A stretch of 64,000 bases of DNA, taken from Alopecurus myosuroides. Its lineage: Eukaryota; Streptophyta; Magnoliopsida; Poales; Poaceae. The stretch lies in NCBI GenBank assembly GCA_028641055.1, contig CM054057.1:580679940-580743939 (forward strand). Direction: 5' to 3'. Shown one piece after another: positions 11,801 to 23,300 of this stretch. Made by a program: the position numbers and the translations under genes. The first letter of the stretch is position 1. Each line of letters begins with the position of its first letter. The notes under the pieces are model-generated. The model saw only the letters and a program-made list of their open reading frames with translations. It was not told the DNA's origin and made no database searches.

Positions 11801-13191
11801 GTTATTGACTTTTGAGCACAGTCAATCCTTGCCTTATTAGCTTTCAGCCAATCCATACCAAGAATGACATCAATGTCAGAATTGCCAAGCAGTATGAGGG
11901 AAGCAAGGAATATGTGGCCTCCAATTAGAATTTGATTTTTGTGACTGATTTTGGAAGTTTGCATAGTTGCTCCAGGGGAGTTTACCACTAGCGGGGAACC
12001 CAAACCAACAAAAGGGAGTTTAATTCCTGTCGCAAAGATCTTTGACACGAAAGAATGTGATGCTCCGGTATCAAACAACACTTTAGCTGGAATAGAGTTT
12101 ATGGGAAATGTACCGAGAACGACGTCAGGAGCTTCCTCAGCTTTGTCGATCTTGACATGATTCACCCTTGCGGTCCTCCCGACAGGCCTGTTGTTGGGGT
12201 TGAAGGCCTTAGGCGGGGGAGCGCGCACCATTGCCTGGTCTGTGTTGGGACGAGGTGGTGGTGGAGGTAGCTGCCTCTGCGTGCACTTGTCAGCGTAGTG
12301 CCCCGTCTGCTTGCACTTGTAGCAAGTGACGACACGAGGAGGCCCTGGCCTTGGCTGCCCCATCGAAGCCCTCTGATCATGCATCTGAGCAGGGTTGGGT
12401 GGGCGGGGAGCGAAGCCTGGAGAAGCTTGGGCGTATGGAGCCCGAGTGACAGCACCATTTGGTACCCAGATGTGGCGCTTCTGCGGAGGGGTGGTCATGT
12501 TGGAGGAGGAACCACCCTCACGCGAGTGCTTGCGAGACTCCTCGAACGCCTTGCGCCCATTTTCTTCATTGAGCGCGGTGTTAACGAGATCCTCGAAGCT
12601 GTTGGCCTTGACGTTGGTGAGGGCATACTTGAGTTCCGGGTTAAAACCTTTGCGGAACCTTGCCATCTTCTTAGCTTCAGTGGACACCTCATCTCCAGCG
12701 TAACGAGCGAGGCGATTGAACTCACTCTGATAGCCAATGACGTCCAAATTGCCCTGCTTGAGAGAGCAAAACTCTTCACGCATCCTTTCCATGAGACCAT
12801 CTGGGATGTGGTGCTTCAGGAAGGCTTCCCTGAAACAATTCCACGTGACTGGTATCCCAGTTCTCATGGCCTGGAAGTTCTCCCACCAAGTAGCTGCCTG
12901 ACCCTTCAGCAGATAGGAGGCATACTTGACCTTGTCGTCCTCAGCAACGTGAGCAATCTCCAGAGCCTTAGCTATCTCACGGATCCAGTCATCAGCGTCC
13001 AGAGGCTCGCGTGTGGCCACGAAAGCTCTCGGGCCCAGACTGAGGAACTCCTTGATGCTGACTCGTGGAGCCGTCTGGTTGTTGTGCTGATTAGTCTGAA
13101 ACTGGGCCATCTGCGCCATGACTTGGATCATCTGAGTCAACAGCTCCGTGATTGGCGGTGGCTCAGGCGGGTTGTTCCTTGTTGGCGGCAT
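8802..13191 (-). pseudogene. Element A gag-pol polyprotein, chromovirus type, frameshifted
   Basis: The main frame (13191 down to 9973, 1072 codons) holds a retrotransposon Gag (about residues 60-215), a CCHC zinc knuckle ([14 protein letters not shown], about 290-303), aspartic protease (LFDTGAS, about 372-378), reverse transcriptase with YLDD at about 685-688, and RNase H (FCDAS at about 832, ending in ADALSR). In RT a usual VMPFG reads VMYFG. A one-base loss near 10107-10112 shifts the frame. Integrase follows in 10015-9437, with its zinc-binding module (CDVCQ) and catalytic core (MDFV; LDRGS; Glu in QVERVN). A TAA near 9424-9426 and a further frameshift near 9385-9400 precede the integrase tail and chromodomain (8802-9395; VQWSHHSDKEATWE). 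The chromodomain would steer integration to marked chromatin. At least two frameshifts and one stop mean no full polyprotein. Confidence 0.9.
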
Positions 13192-13400
13192 CCTGAATGG
13201 AAATGCATTTTAGCACAACAATAGCAAAGGATAGACTTGGAAACCGAAAGAGAGATTATTCCGACGCATGAATAGGTAACCAACAGGTACATCATGACAT
13301 GTTCAAATACATCAGAATATCCAACACACCACAAATGGTTCGAATGCCAAAGGATAACTAAACATAGCTAAGAATGGATACATCGGTACTCCCATGCTCA

Positions 13401-14216
13401 TCACGCAGGACGGCGACTAGGAGTACGGTGAGAGGTACGGTGAGGAGCACGCCCACGAAAGTAGGTAGAACGACGATCCACGTAGATCTGACGTGGTCTG
13501 AGAGCGACTCTAGGTGTGGTGAAGTACATAGCGTCGACTCCCTGTGCTCCAAAGCGTGGAATCCCAGTGTAACCAGCACCGAGGTTAACTAGTGGACCTC
13601 TGATCGGCTCGTAACCTCCAGCATCTGGCAGACGACGTCCAACTGGCTGATCGAAACGTGCAAAGCGCTCGTCTCCAACAAAGTCTGTGGTGTAAGTCGC
13701 CAGACGATTCAAAGCAAGGTAGAGCTGCTCTCTGACTGAAGCCAACTCCTGAGATAGTGTGCTGGCAACTGCGTCAGTGTGCCTCACAAACTGAGCGGTG
13801 GTGTGCAGCCTGGAGTTATCATGCTCGTAGACATCCAAGTTGTCGTAGAGAGTGAAGTGAGCTCCCTCCGAAGTGATGTAACCACGGGGGATGTGGCGAT
13901 AGATAGAATCGTCAAATCCCCAGTAGTCAGCACAAAGGACGGTGAGACTCACATAAGCTGCCTGCTGCACAGCCATATCCACTGTGGAACCTACTGCCTT
14001 GTAGCGGTGGACTACGCTCATGCCATCATCTGACAGAATGTAAACGATAGCCTGGTAGTAGGTCTGGTCAAACTCTCGCTGCTGCTCGTAGACCTGGTAC
14101 TCTGGTGCCCAACGGAACCCCAGAAAAGTGACCATGTCTCTCAGCATCTCCGGATAACCGGCAGTGCTCTCGCAACGAGTCATACGAACCACCTCCGGGT
14201 AGAACCTGAGATCCAT
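13401..14216 (-). CDS. Extra ORF between primer site and gag of element A, function unknown
   Basis: This 271-codon open frame lies on the same strand as gag-pol, about 210 bp upstream of it and in a different frame. I chose the Met at 14216 (MDLRFYPEVV); the frame is open further upstream to a Met at 14345, but that leader is low-complexity. The protein has a folded-looking N-terminal half rich in aromatic residues (FLGFRWAPEYQVYEQQREFD, AVQQAAYVSLTVL) and an Arg-rich C-terminal tail (from about RPRQIYVDRR). I recognise no catalytic motif and no zinc finger, Gag or protease signature. An uninterrupted frame next to a damaged gag-pol suggests either recent constraint or chance. Element B has lost this region. 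A conserved accessory protein of this retrotransposon family is possible but not shown. Confidence 0.5.
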   Translation of the reverse strand: MDLRFYPEVVRMTRCESTAGYPEMLRDMVTFLGFRWAPEYQVYEQQREFDQTYYQAIVYILSDDGMSVVHRYKAVGSTVDMAVQQAAYVSLTVLCADYWGFDDSIYRHIPRGYITSEGAHFTLYDNLDVYEHDNSRLHTTAQFVRHTDAVASTLSQELASVREQLYLALNRLATYTTDFVGDERFARFDQPVGRRLPDAGGYEPIRGPLVNLGAGYTGIPRFGAQGVDAMYFTTPRVALRPRQIYVDRRSTYFRGRAPHRTSHRTPSRRPA

Positions 14217-14742
14217 CTGCAGATGATCGGGGAAGTTTTGATTAGACGCCGGTAGAAGAACTGAAGTGGCAAGCAACAACAAGGTTTCAACGGACGAAAA
14301 GGATGTTGAGAAGAACAGGATATCGAAGCAACATTGGGGAAACACGAGACCAAACTCCTGAGGTACTACGGAAAAAACCCATCCGGGCTTCTAAAGGATC
14401 AATATCTACTGCTTAAGGAATAGAGGATCTGCTTCCGGGGCTTACACGCCTCCGTTCTCAATCGTGAGTAGGCAACATGATAAATCATGTCACAACCACC
14501 TCCATTCCTATGGTCTAGTAGATATAACTATCCTAGAGAAACCAGGATACGAGAAACCCTAACTTGAAAGTTTAGATGAGAAGAGAAAACAACGTTGCAC
14601 TTCCTTACCAGAAAAGGGAGGGTGGGTGGGGAAACAAATAAAAGAACAGAATTCCTACTCTCACGTTTCATTGTTCCTATATAGCTACAAAATAATTTCT
14701 AGACTCAACTGCGACCAGTAAAAGGGATCCTACAGGCAGACA

Positions 14743-14755
14743 GGCTCTGATACCA
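14743..14755 (-). promoter_or_regulatory. Element A primer binding site (initiator tRNA-Met)
   Basis: On the minus strand, two bases after the 5' LTR end (TGCGACA), the sequence reads TGGTATCAGAGCC, complementary to the 3' end of plant initiator tRNA-Met. It fixes the direction of the element and is identical in element B. Confidence 0.9.
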
Positions 14756-14757
14756 TT

Positions 14758-17700
14758 TGTCGCACCCGGACTTCTAGAGGATACTCACAGCCCGCTAAAC
14801 AGTAGATAAATGGCTTACGGGGCATACCGGCACCCGCATCTCAATGTGAGCAGGCCAACACGTAAACGTGTGACAACCATTCTCTACTATCCATCGTCTG
14901 CGTAAACCATCCCATAGAAATCCGACTACTTCCATTGACGTACTTCATAACATACACACATGGTACGTCAACGGCATTTGAACAAGTGATATCACAACAA
15001 ATCTCTAAGACACAAAGAAATAGAAATAAGTTGCAAATAGCTCTCACTAGAGCAGAGATAGCAAATACAACCATCCAGAGGACACATGTCCCAACAATTC
15101 ATCATTACATCACAGCGGAAGCATCCAAAGTGTCTGAGTACAGACAAGATCCAAATAGGCCTAAGAGGCCGGAAACGAAAAGACGGAGCCCATCCACGAT
15201 GTCTCGGATCCTGCCCGGGTCCACTATCTACTCGTCAGCAGCCTCGTCATACTCCACGTAGTAGCCACCATGGGGATCCTCGGAAACGAAGTCTGCGGAA
15301 ACCACAGCCCCAAAAGGGGTCAGTACAGACAAGTACTGGCAAGCAAGACTCACAAGATACCAAAGTGTATCCGGCAACACCAAGTACAGATGCTTTGGGT
15401 TCAACGGAAGAATAGGTGATACATAAGCGCGGCAGCAGGCTGCTCTAACCAACTACAGAAACACGCTACAACTTCCGGCTAAAAGACGGGGATAAGATAG
15501 CGTATCGTAACCAACTACCACTATCCTCAAACAAACCCATCCTGGATCTCGCCCCTTATCCAAAGAAGCAATCCGAGGATAACTCACACAGTTGGATTAA
15601 TGATGGGTCAAGTAATTGTGTCAATAAGGTCTATTACTAGTCAGGTTATCATTAGTTAGATGTAAGTTGTCTAATCCTTGTTAGCCAGACCTATCACCAA
15701 GTCATCCATAACCGCGGACAACACGGCTTCTCGAGAAGATTTAACCCTGCAGGGGTGCACCAATTTGGCCGTACACGTAAGAATACCCCGCCAGACGGGG
15801 ATCAAACCCACCAAGCGAGGCACTCAACACAACCCAACTCTTCTTCGCATCAAGCCCAAAGAACCACGTGCTATGCGTGCGCGGCTAATCGAGCCCCCGA
15901 AGAAAAGGGGGACCCTCATAGCACTGGAAGACCACGCCGCCCTAAATGCCGACTACAAAAGTTTCCACCCTGGCCTCAGGTTCGTACCTGCAAATGCGTG
16001 CATCAAATGGAAAACCCGAACTAAGTGTGGCGATTTGGACGAGATGCGAATCGAATCAGAGTTGCGGGGGGCGCCCATACACGCCCCACATGCGGTTAGC
16101 GCGCTCAACATGGATCCAGAGGACAAGAACTTTTCCTGAGTTCGACACTAGCAGGCCTCAAAACCATACCCGGCCTCCTGCCGGTGCCTTATCATCAAAT
16201 TAGCATTACCTCAAACATTAACAGGTTGTTGTTTAACATCGAGCCCCCAGAACATAATAAATATGGTAACAGAAATAACGGACATCAGACTCGAGCATAA
16301 ACAACCCTAAGCATGCTAGTAAGACACATGCAACAAGCAATGGGGTTATAGGTGTGGAGGTGAGGCTATATCAGGGTTACAGGATAACATGTGCTAGGAT
16401 CGAACACAAGCAACGAATCTTAAGGCTAGCAGAATAGACAACGTGAAGTATCGATATCCAGTGTGGAAAGGACACAATGGTTCATGTGAGTGAATACTTG
16501 ACTCCAAACTCAGTAGCCTGGTATTGGGCTAACTCCTCAGAAGTAGTGTCGTAAACCTCGTGTCTCAGCGTCGTCGTCTATTCGAGAAGAAGCAAACAAA
16601 CAACGCAGAGAGACAAACAATCAAGAACATGGCATAATGCACAATCATGGGATGATGCATGACAATTTAATTGATGCATCAAAATAAGCTAGTTGACATG
16701 GTAACATAATTAAATGGACCTTTATGCAATTTGGATTGCATATGGAAAGCCCATGAATTAAGGTTGTATTAAATGATCTACAAATAACCAACATGTGAAA
16801 GTTGATTAGAATGATGCATGGATGAGGAAAACAATGAGAAAACAACAATAGCTTCACTTTGAAATGAAGTTTACTAAGTTTGGAAATTTATTTATTAAGT
16901 TATGGAATTTGGCTTCTTAAAGGAGTTACACAAGCATTTGTTGTTTTCACCAATTTTAATTGTTCAAATTAGATCAAAAAATTCATATTTGGAATGAACA
17001 CAAAATTTTAGGTGGAATACATGTTTCATTTGTTGAGAAAGGAATTAAAATGAATTAATTATGAATTAAACAAGTTTAAACAAGATTTAAATGAATTTAA
17101 TTCAAGTATGAGTTTATTTGAATTTTTATTTGTTCAAAACATTTAATGAAATTCATATTTGGAAAGTTTATACTTTTCCGGTTTGAAAACATATTTTATT
17201 TGTTCAAAAAGAATTTAACTTGACCAAGTTATGAATTTAGCAATCTTAAATGATTTAAACAAGGTTTAAAATTATTTAACCAATTTTAATTATTCAAAAC
17301 ATGAAACAAAGTTTATATTTGGAAAGGTGGTTTAATTTAGCATGGAAAACATATTTTATATGTGCCATTTAAATTAAATTTGAATTAGTTATGAATTTAA
17401 CCAAATTTGTAATGAGTTGTTTGAATTTGAATTTTGAAAACATTTGAAATGTTCAAAACAGAAAACAAATGATTTAAACAGGTAGAGAATTAAATTTGGT
17501 GCAGAATACATATTTTACTTATTAAGTTTGGATTTAAAATGCCCAAGTTATTTGTATTTGAAAATCAAGGACCAATTTGTAAATAAACATGGACTGGATT
17601 TTAAAAGGAAAAGGGCCAGAACGATTTACACCTCGCAGTGGCCCAGCCTAGGCCACTGACGAGGGGGCCCTGGGCCACTGTGGCGTTGCGTGGCAGCACG

Positions 17701-19005
17701 CGTGGCTGCACGCGTCGCTGACAGGGAGGCCCCACCTGTCAGCGCGCGGTGCAAAAGGGGTGGATTAATCCGCGCGGACGGGGGCTCGAACCCGCGTCGC
17801 GGGCGTGCGTGAGCCGTGCGCTGGCCAGTTGGGCTGGTGACTGTTTCGTGACAGAAAGGAAGAGCGAGGGATTTTGTGGTTCAGTTTCAGGGTGTTAACT
17901 GAAACTGAAAGTTTCAGTCTTTCTGAAACTTGTCGAGGAAGCGCTCGCCGGCGGCGAGGATCTGCTGCTGCTGCTGGCGTGCCGTGTGCGTAAGGGAGGT
18001 GTGCGTGCGCGTGCAGGTGATGCGCGGGAGCAGAGACGGAAGGAGGAGGAGGGAGATGTTGTGCTCACCGGGGGGAAGGAAGAAGGGCTCGGTGCGTGAC
18101 AGTGGACGGCGGCGACAATCCCGCGCTTCCCAGCCACCAAGGAGTTGTCGAGGAGGAAGGTGGGAGTACGGGGAGCTCGTTCCCGTGCTCAGCCCGCGCG
18201 GTGAGACATCCTGGCGACGGCGATCGCCGGGGATTTGTGCGGTGGTGGTGCGGTGGAGGTTCAGAACAGAGAAGAACAGAGGTGGGAGGAGAGGAAAAAT
18301 GACGGCGGCGAGAGGGAGAAAAGAGGGAGGAGAACTAGGGCAGGAGGAGGAGCTCGGGTGCAAGGTTTTTAAGGAGGAGGAGGCGAGCGCGCAGCCGTTC
18401 CCTCCTCTGTGCTGTCGACGTGGGCAGCGGCGATGAACGCCGTACAGAGGTAAGGGAAAGGGGGCACGCAGGCCGTGGCTGGTGGGCTGGGCTCAGCCCA
18501 CTGGCCTGCCATCTCCCCTCTCTGTTATATTTTTTTTGTTTTTCTGCTTATTGATTCTGTTTTTTTTTGGCAGAAAAAGAAAAGGAAGAAACAGGTGGGT
18601 TTTTGGGGTTAGAAAATTTAGGGCATAATTTTTATAGGTTAGTTATTACAGAAGCACTAATGTGCAAACTTTTGTTTTTCAAAAATTTCAAATTGTGTTG
18701 TTGTTTGTAATTTAATTGAATTTTGAGTGAATTTGATATTAATTAAATTATTTAACTTAAGCAAGTTAATGGATTGATCTTCCAAGTTATTGGAAACAAT
18801 TTGATGTTTTGAATTGCAAGTTTTGTTTGAAACATTGTAACAGAACAAGTATGAAACAAGAATTTGAAATTTGTTTGAATTTCAAATGGAAAAACAAGGG
18901 AAAACAAATGAAAACAAATGTAATGCTTATGATGCCATGATGCAAAACATAAATTAACAAAAAGCAAACATACTAAAGTTTGTTTTTCATACTTGGGATG
19001 TTACA
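14758..19005 (-). repeat. Element A 5' LTR (right copy, 4248 bp)
   Basis: Near-identical partner of 4494-8762, same termini. Transcription of element A would start in this copy and run leftward. It is 21 bp shorter, largely through one indel near 18110 (missing part of a GGCGACAGCGAGGTGGAC-like duplication seen at 7840-7860). Confidence 0.93.
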
Positions 19006-19010
19006 CATAT

Positions 19011-19972
19011 GTTTTTGTGTCAGGTATCTAAAACAGTGGCATCAAGTGCCTTAACTGATCCAAGCGGCTGAAAATGCAGATCGATGTCATGCTGCCATAG
19101 TAGCAAATCCAGTGTCCAACACTAGCAGTTTTTCATGTTGCTGTAAGTTGATGTTAGCATTGCCACGTTTAATTAGGCAGCCATTAGACTTAACATGTTT
19201 GCTTGCTTTTGTATGCACTGACATGTGTGCTTATTTCTGCAACGAACTAGATAGATGTGCACATTACCAGTGCTGCCAATAAGCTAGTTGTTGGTCTAAG
19301 AAAAATTCTCAATTCCTGGTTGATACTTGCCACTACAGAATGATTTATATGGTTAGTTTCTGGGTTATGTGGAAATTTATTGTTTGATGACGCTTGCGAT
19401 CGAAGTCAATCCCAAGTCATGATCCCTTTTATTTTAGAAATGGGAGCCTCGGCCCCGGCCTCTGCATCGAAACGATGCACACCGCTGGACTTTATTAAAC
19501 ATAAATGTCAAAAATCATCAACCATACAATTCATGATCCGTGTAGCTCCGACATCTGTTTTCAGGTACACGGAGGATGAGTTTAAGTTGTGTATCTTTCC
19601 GGATTTCCCTGTATGCTGATGAAGTTTTAAGAGTGACATTGATAGAGAATTGACTGAAGGTGTGATCAACCTGCTTTTGTGTACGCTGCTTTATGCTTTT
19701 CGAGAGGCAATTTTTGAGATTAGATGGATTATTTGAGTAGAAGATAACTTATACGTCCTTCGTCAGAATGCTGCTCACCGTCGGATACATGTTGGGACAC
19801 TCGCATGTTTAATTGGGTGCCGATGTCGATTGAGTATTTCTTGTGTTTTATAGGAAACAAAAGGGGAGAAACAACCTCTGTTTTTCTCTTCAAACCAGAG
19901 CAACCAACTGTTCAGGTGTGTTACAGGAACTCGAAAACACTAGTACCGTAGATAGGCAGGTGTTGGTACCGT
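19011..19972. other. Low-copy flank between element A and the LINE
   Basis: Continues the sequence interrupted at 4493. Apart from the small retroposon end at 19426-19530 I see no coding frame, terminal repeat or RNA gene. Near its right end a 23-bp stretch is duplicated in tandem: GTACCGTAGATAGGCAGG at 19943 and again at 19966. The second copy supplies the LINE target duplication. Confidence 0.4.
19426..19530 (-). mobile_element. Short 5'-truncated LINE 3' end
   Basis: A 105-bp insert lies between 9-bp direct repeats TCATGATCC at 19417-19425 and 19531-19539. On the minus strand it contains GTGTGCATCG..GATGCAGAGGCCGGGG and ends in an A-rich tail (CTAAAATAAAAG), the layout I associate with 3' ends of Triticeae LINEs. 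A heavily 5'-truncated retroposition product fits best. Confidence 0.6.
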
Positions 19973-19985
19973 AGATAGGCAGGCT

Positions 19986-20368
19986 TCGCCCAGACTTTGG
20001 GGATCTGGTCTGGAGCAAGTGGAAGGATCTGGAGAGACAAGGGGGCGGATTCCTGGACCCGATTGACGCTTGGTAGTTCCTTTCGGGAGGCCTGCGTCAA
20101 TTCCTTAGAGGCTGGGGGGCAATATTGGAAGAGAGGAGCATGATCTAAAGAGTATATCCTCTCTCAGATTAAGATCCTGGATTGTCGCGTCGATTCCTAT
20201 GGCCTCGATGATCAGGGTTGGGTGCTTCGGTATCACCTCGAGGGGGAACTGACGCACCTAGCCAAAATTGAGGAGGAGTACTGGCGTCAGCGGAGCCGGG
20301 TTTGATGGCTCTTGGAGGGTGATGCCAACACAGCCTACTTTCATGCCATTGCGAATGGCCATCGTAGG
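19986..20368 (+). pseudogene. LINE ORF2 fragment 1 (linker before reverse transcriptase)
   Basis: Decayed translation with stops, but the block EEEYWRQRSR, then WLLEGDANTAYFHAIANG, is the segment that in plant L1-type ORF2 proteins joins endonuclease and reverse transcriptase. The piece ends in GTAGG, the target duplication of element B. Confidence 0.75.
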
Positions 20369-23300
20369 TGTAACAGCCCAAGTATGAAAACCTACCATTT
20401 AGAATGTTTGATTTCTTGTTACTTAAGTATTGCATCATGTCATCATATTGTTTCCATGTTGTTTGCTTTTGTTTCTGATTTGTTGCATTTGTTTTCCACT
20501 GTTTTCACAACTCAAATTCAAACCTTACTCAAACAATGTTTTCATACTTGTTCTGTTACAACTTTTGGAATAAGAATAACAAGTGAAAACAACCAAATTG
20601 TTCCATTTTATTTCATATTGGATCACTTATTAAATTGTTGCTTAATCCAATCAATCACTTTAATCAGTTAATTCCAAATCACTTCCAAACTCAAACCATG
20701 TCTCAAAATCATTAAACTTTTGAATCCATGAAGTGCACCACTAATTTGAATTCCTTAAATCACTTTTAAACCCTAAAGAAAACCCTATTGAAAAATACTT
20801 TGTTTTCTAATATTAACTAATATTGCAAATTTCAATCAATTTGGTTTAAATTTTAAACAGCAATCAAATCTTTAAAATTTTGAAAATAAAAGTTACCAAC
20901 TGGTTGTTTTTGGCCTAAGGAACTCCTCCAAATTTTTTCCAAATTTTTCATTAATCTAAACCTATCATTTTCTTCCTAAAGCTAAGGCTACAAAAAAAAA
21001 CAGTAAAACAAAAATAAAAATAACAAAAGGGAAGAGGGAGCAGCAGCTAACTAGCCTCTACCTAAGCCCAGCCCACTTCTTTTTTCCAGCCCGATACCCC
21101 CTTCTTCCTCGCTGGCGTCACCCTCCTGTGTACGAACACCAAAACAACCACACGATCTCTCTTCCCCGCTCGATGCTTGCCGTACCAGTGCCCTGCTGCT
21201 CCATAAAAACAGCCATCGATCCCCTCATCCTAGCCCTAACCCTAGATACCTAACCCTAGCGCCGCCAACCCCTCTTCCTTCCACCTCGAGCTCCTTCTGC
21301 CTGTCCACGAACCTGCACGAGAGAGGATACAGGAGAGGGGAGAGCTCGCGGCCATCCCCTGCCATGGTCACCTCGAGGAGCAACCGGGTAGGGGAATGGA
21401 ACCGCCCCGCTGCCCTCGTCCTCCCGGTGCCCTCGGTTTCCGCCGGGAGCCCCCGGAGCTCCGGCGCCGTCCGCCGTTTCCGCCGGCGTTCGTCCCTGCC
21501 TGCTCCTGCCTCGACCCGATCTCCTCGCCTCCAACCGCACCAGGTGAGGCCGCTCCTCCCTCGACTTCCTCCCTCTCGCCCTCTACCTCCTCCCCTAGTG
21601 GCCGCAGCACCACGGCCCTCCGGCGAGCCGCCCTCGCTGGCCAGCGTCCGCCCCCTTCCTCTGTTAAGATTGCAGCGAACGGTTCCCTGTATGGTTCAGT
21701 TAGGTGCAGTTTTTTTGGGTTCAGAAAATTCCCGCGGAACAGAAGCTCTTACTCCCCGAGTTCCACTCCCTCTCAACACACGCAGAGCAGCCGCACTGGC
21801 AGAGACACCCAGCGCGCAAGCCTCAGGTCTAGGGATCAAATCCCCAGCCCCAACCTTTTTCCTGTTTAATTTCCGAGTTGAACTCAGCGCAGTTCTGAAC
21901 CTTAACCAACATCGCCCCCTTATCTGTCAACGAAACTAGCACTAGCCCACTGGTTCCTGAACTTGTGCACGCAGCAAGGGGTGCTGGGTTCGAACCCCAA
22001 GCCCCATCTTTTATTTTCTGCTGTTTTTTTTTTCTTTTCTGCTCGAAATTCAGAAAAGCAGATCTGAAACATTACTTGTAAAATCCATTAAAAATTGAAT
22101 CTTGCTCCAAATTGAATGATTCAAGTTTCTGTGGATTCAAATTTTTGTGCTCTTTCTACTAGTAACAAAATTGCAACATGTTTCTGTAATGCTTTTTGCC
22201 CTAAATAATTAATTACTGAAAATGCCATAAAAAGTGGAAACTTTGGAATTTCATAACTTGAGTTTGGCTCATCCAATTTAAGCAAATTTGCACTCTAAAA
22301 ATTTGTCTTAACAAACTCTACACATTGGTATTTTATTTGGGCACAATGGAATTAATTTTGAACATGTTTTCCTCTGTTTACTAAAAAGGGCAGAATAAAA
22401 CTATTTATGGAAAATGGCATAATAAATTCAATAATCACCCAAAAATTATGTTTGATAGCCCAAAATGTTCAATGAAACCTTTGCTACATGTTTTCAACCT
22501 TTTCAATGCAATTTGTTACTGTTTTGAATATTTTTAAATTGGTGCAATATTTGAATTCTTCTTTAAATTACTTAAACTTGCAAAATTCATAACTTGTTCA
22601 TAAAAATTCCAAATTCAACAAACCAAATATGTTTTCCAATCAACTTTTCATGTACTTTCCAAATATAAATTTTGTTTACTGTTTTGAATAATTTAAATTG
22701 CTGAAAACAACTGTTTCTTGTTTAATGCATTTAAAATTGCCAAAATAATAACTTGCTCATTTTAAATCCAATTTCCACAAATAAAATATGTTTTCAAACC
22801 ATAAAAGCATAACCTTTTCAAATATGAATTTTTTATCTATTTTGAACAATTAAAATTGGTGAAAACAACAATTTCTGAGCAACACCTTTAAGTAACCAAA
22901 ATTTCCTAACTTAATAAATGAATTTCCAAACTTGTTAACCCTTATTTCCATTTGCTCATATTGTTGTTATTTTGCTGTTTTCCTCATCCATGCATCATGC
23001 TAATCCACTTTCACATGTTGCTTAGTTGTAAAACAATTAATTCAACCAGAAATCATGGCTTTCCATATGCAATCCAATTGCATGTGGGTCCATTTAATCC
23101 TGTTTCTATCTTGTCAACTAGTTTATTTTTTGTTGCATCAATTAAATGGTCATGCATCATCCCATGTTTGTGCACTATGCCATGATATTGATTGCTTATC
23201 TTTCTGTGTTGTCTGTTTGCTTCTTCTCGGATACACGACGACGTTGAGACCGACGATACTTACGACATCCCTTCTAAGGAGTTAGCTCAGTACCAGGCTA

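Larger units (their letters stand above)
4494..19005 (-). mobile_element. Element A: Tekay-like gypsy chromovirus, complete, minus strand
   Basis: This 14,512-bp LTR retrotransposon has 5-bp target duplications CATAT at 4489-4493 and 19006-19010. Read on the minus strand the order is 5' LTR (14758-19005), primer site, an extra reading frame, gag-protease-RT-RNase H-integrase-chromodomain, polypurine tract and 3' LTR (4494-8762). The domain order and C-terminal chromodomain place it among Ty3/gypsy chromoviruses, and the very long LTRs suggest the Tekay (Del) clade. The two LTRs differ by roughly 1% where I compared them, plus a few indels including a 21-bp one near 7840, so the insertion is fairly recent. 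It landed in the 3' flank of the F-box gene. The coding region has frameshifts, so it is no longer autonomous. Confidence 0.92.

Noticed and set aside
9289..13224. Plus-strand frames up to 308 codons opposite gag-pol of element A
   Set aside because: Shadows of the minus-strand coding sequence; no independent domain.
21256..21939. 191-codon plus-strand and overlapping minus-strand frames (repeated at 26787-27500)
   Set aside because: Located in the LTRs of element B; low-complexity, lengths differ between the copies because of single-base indels.
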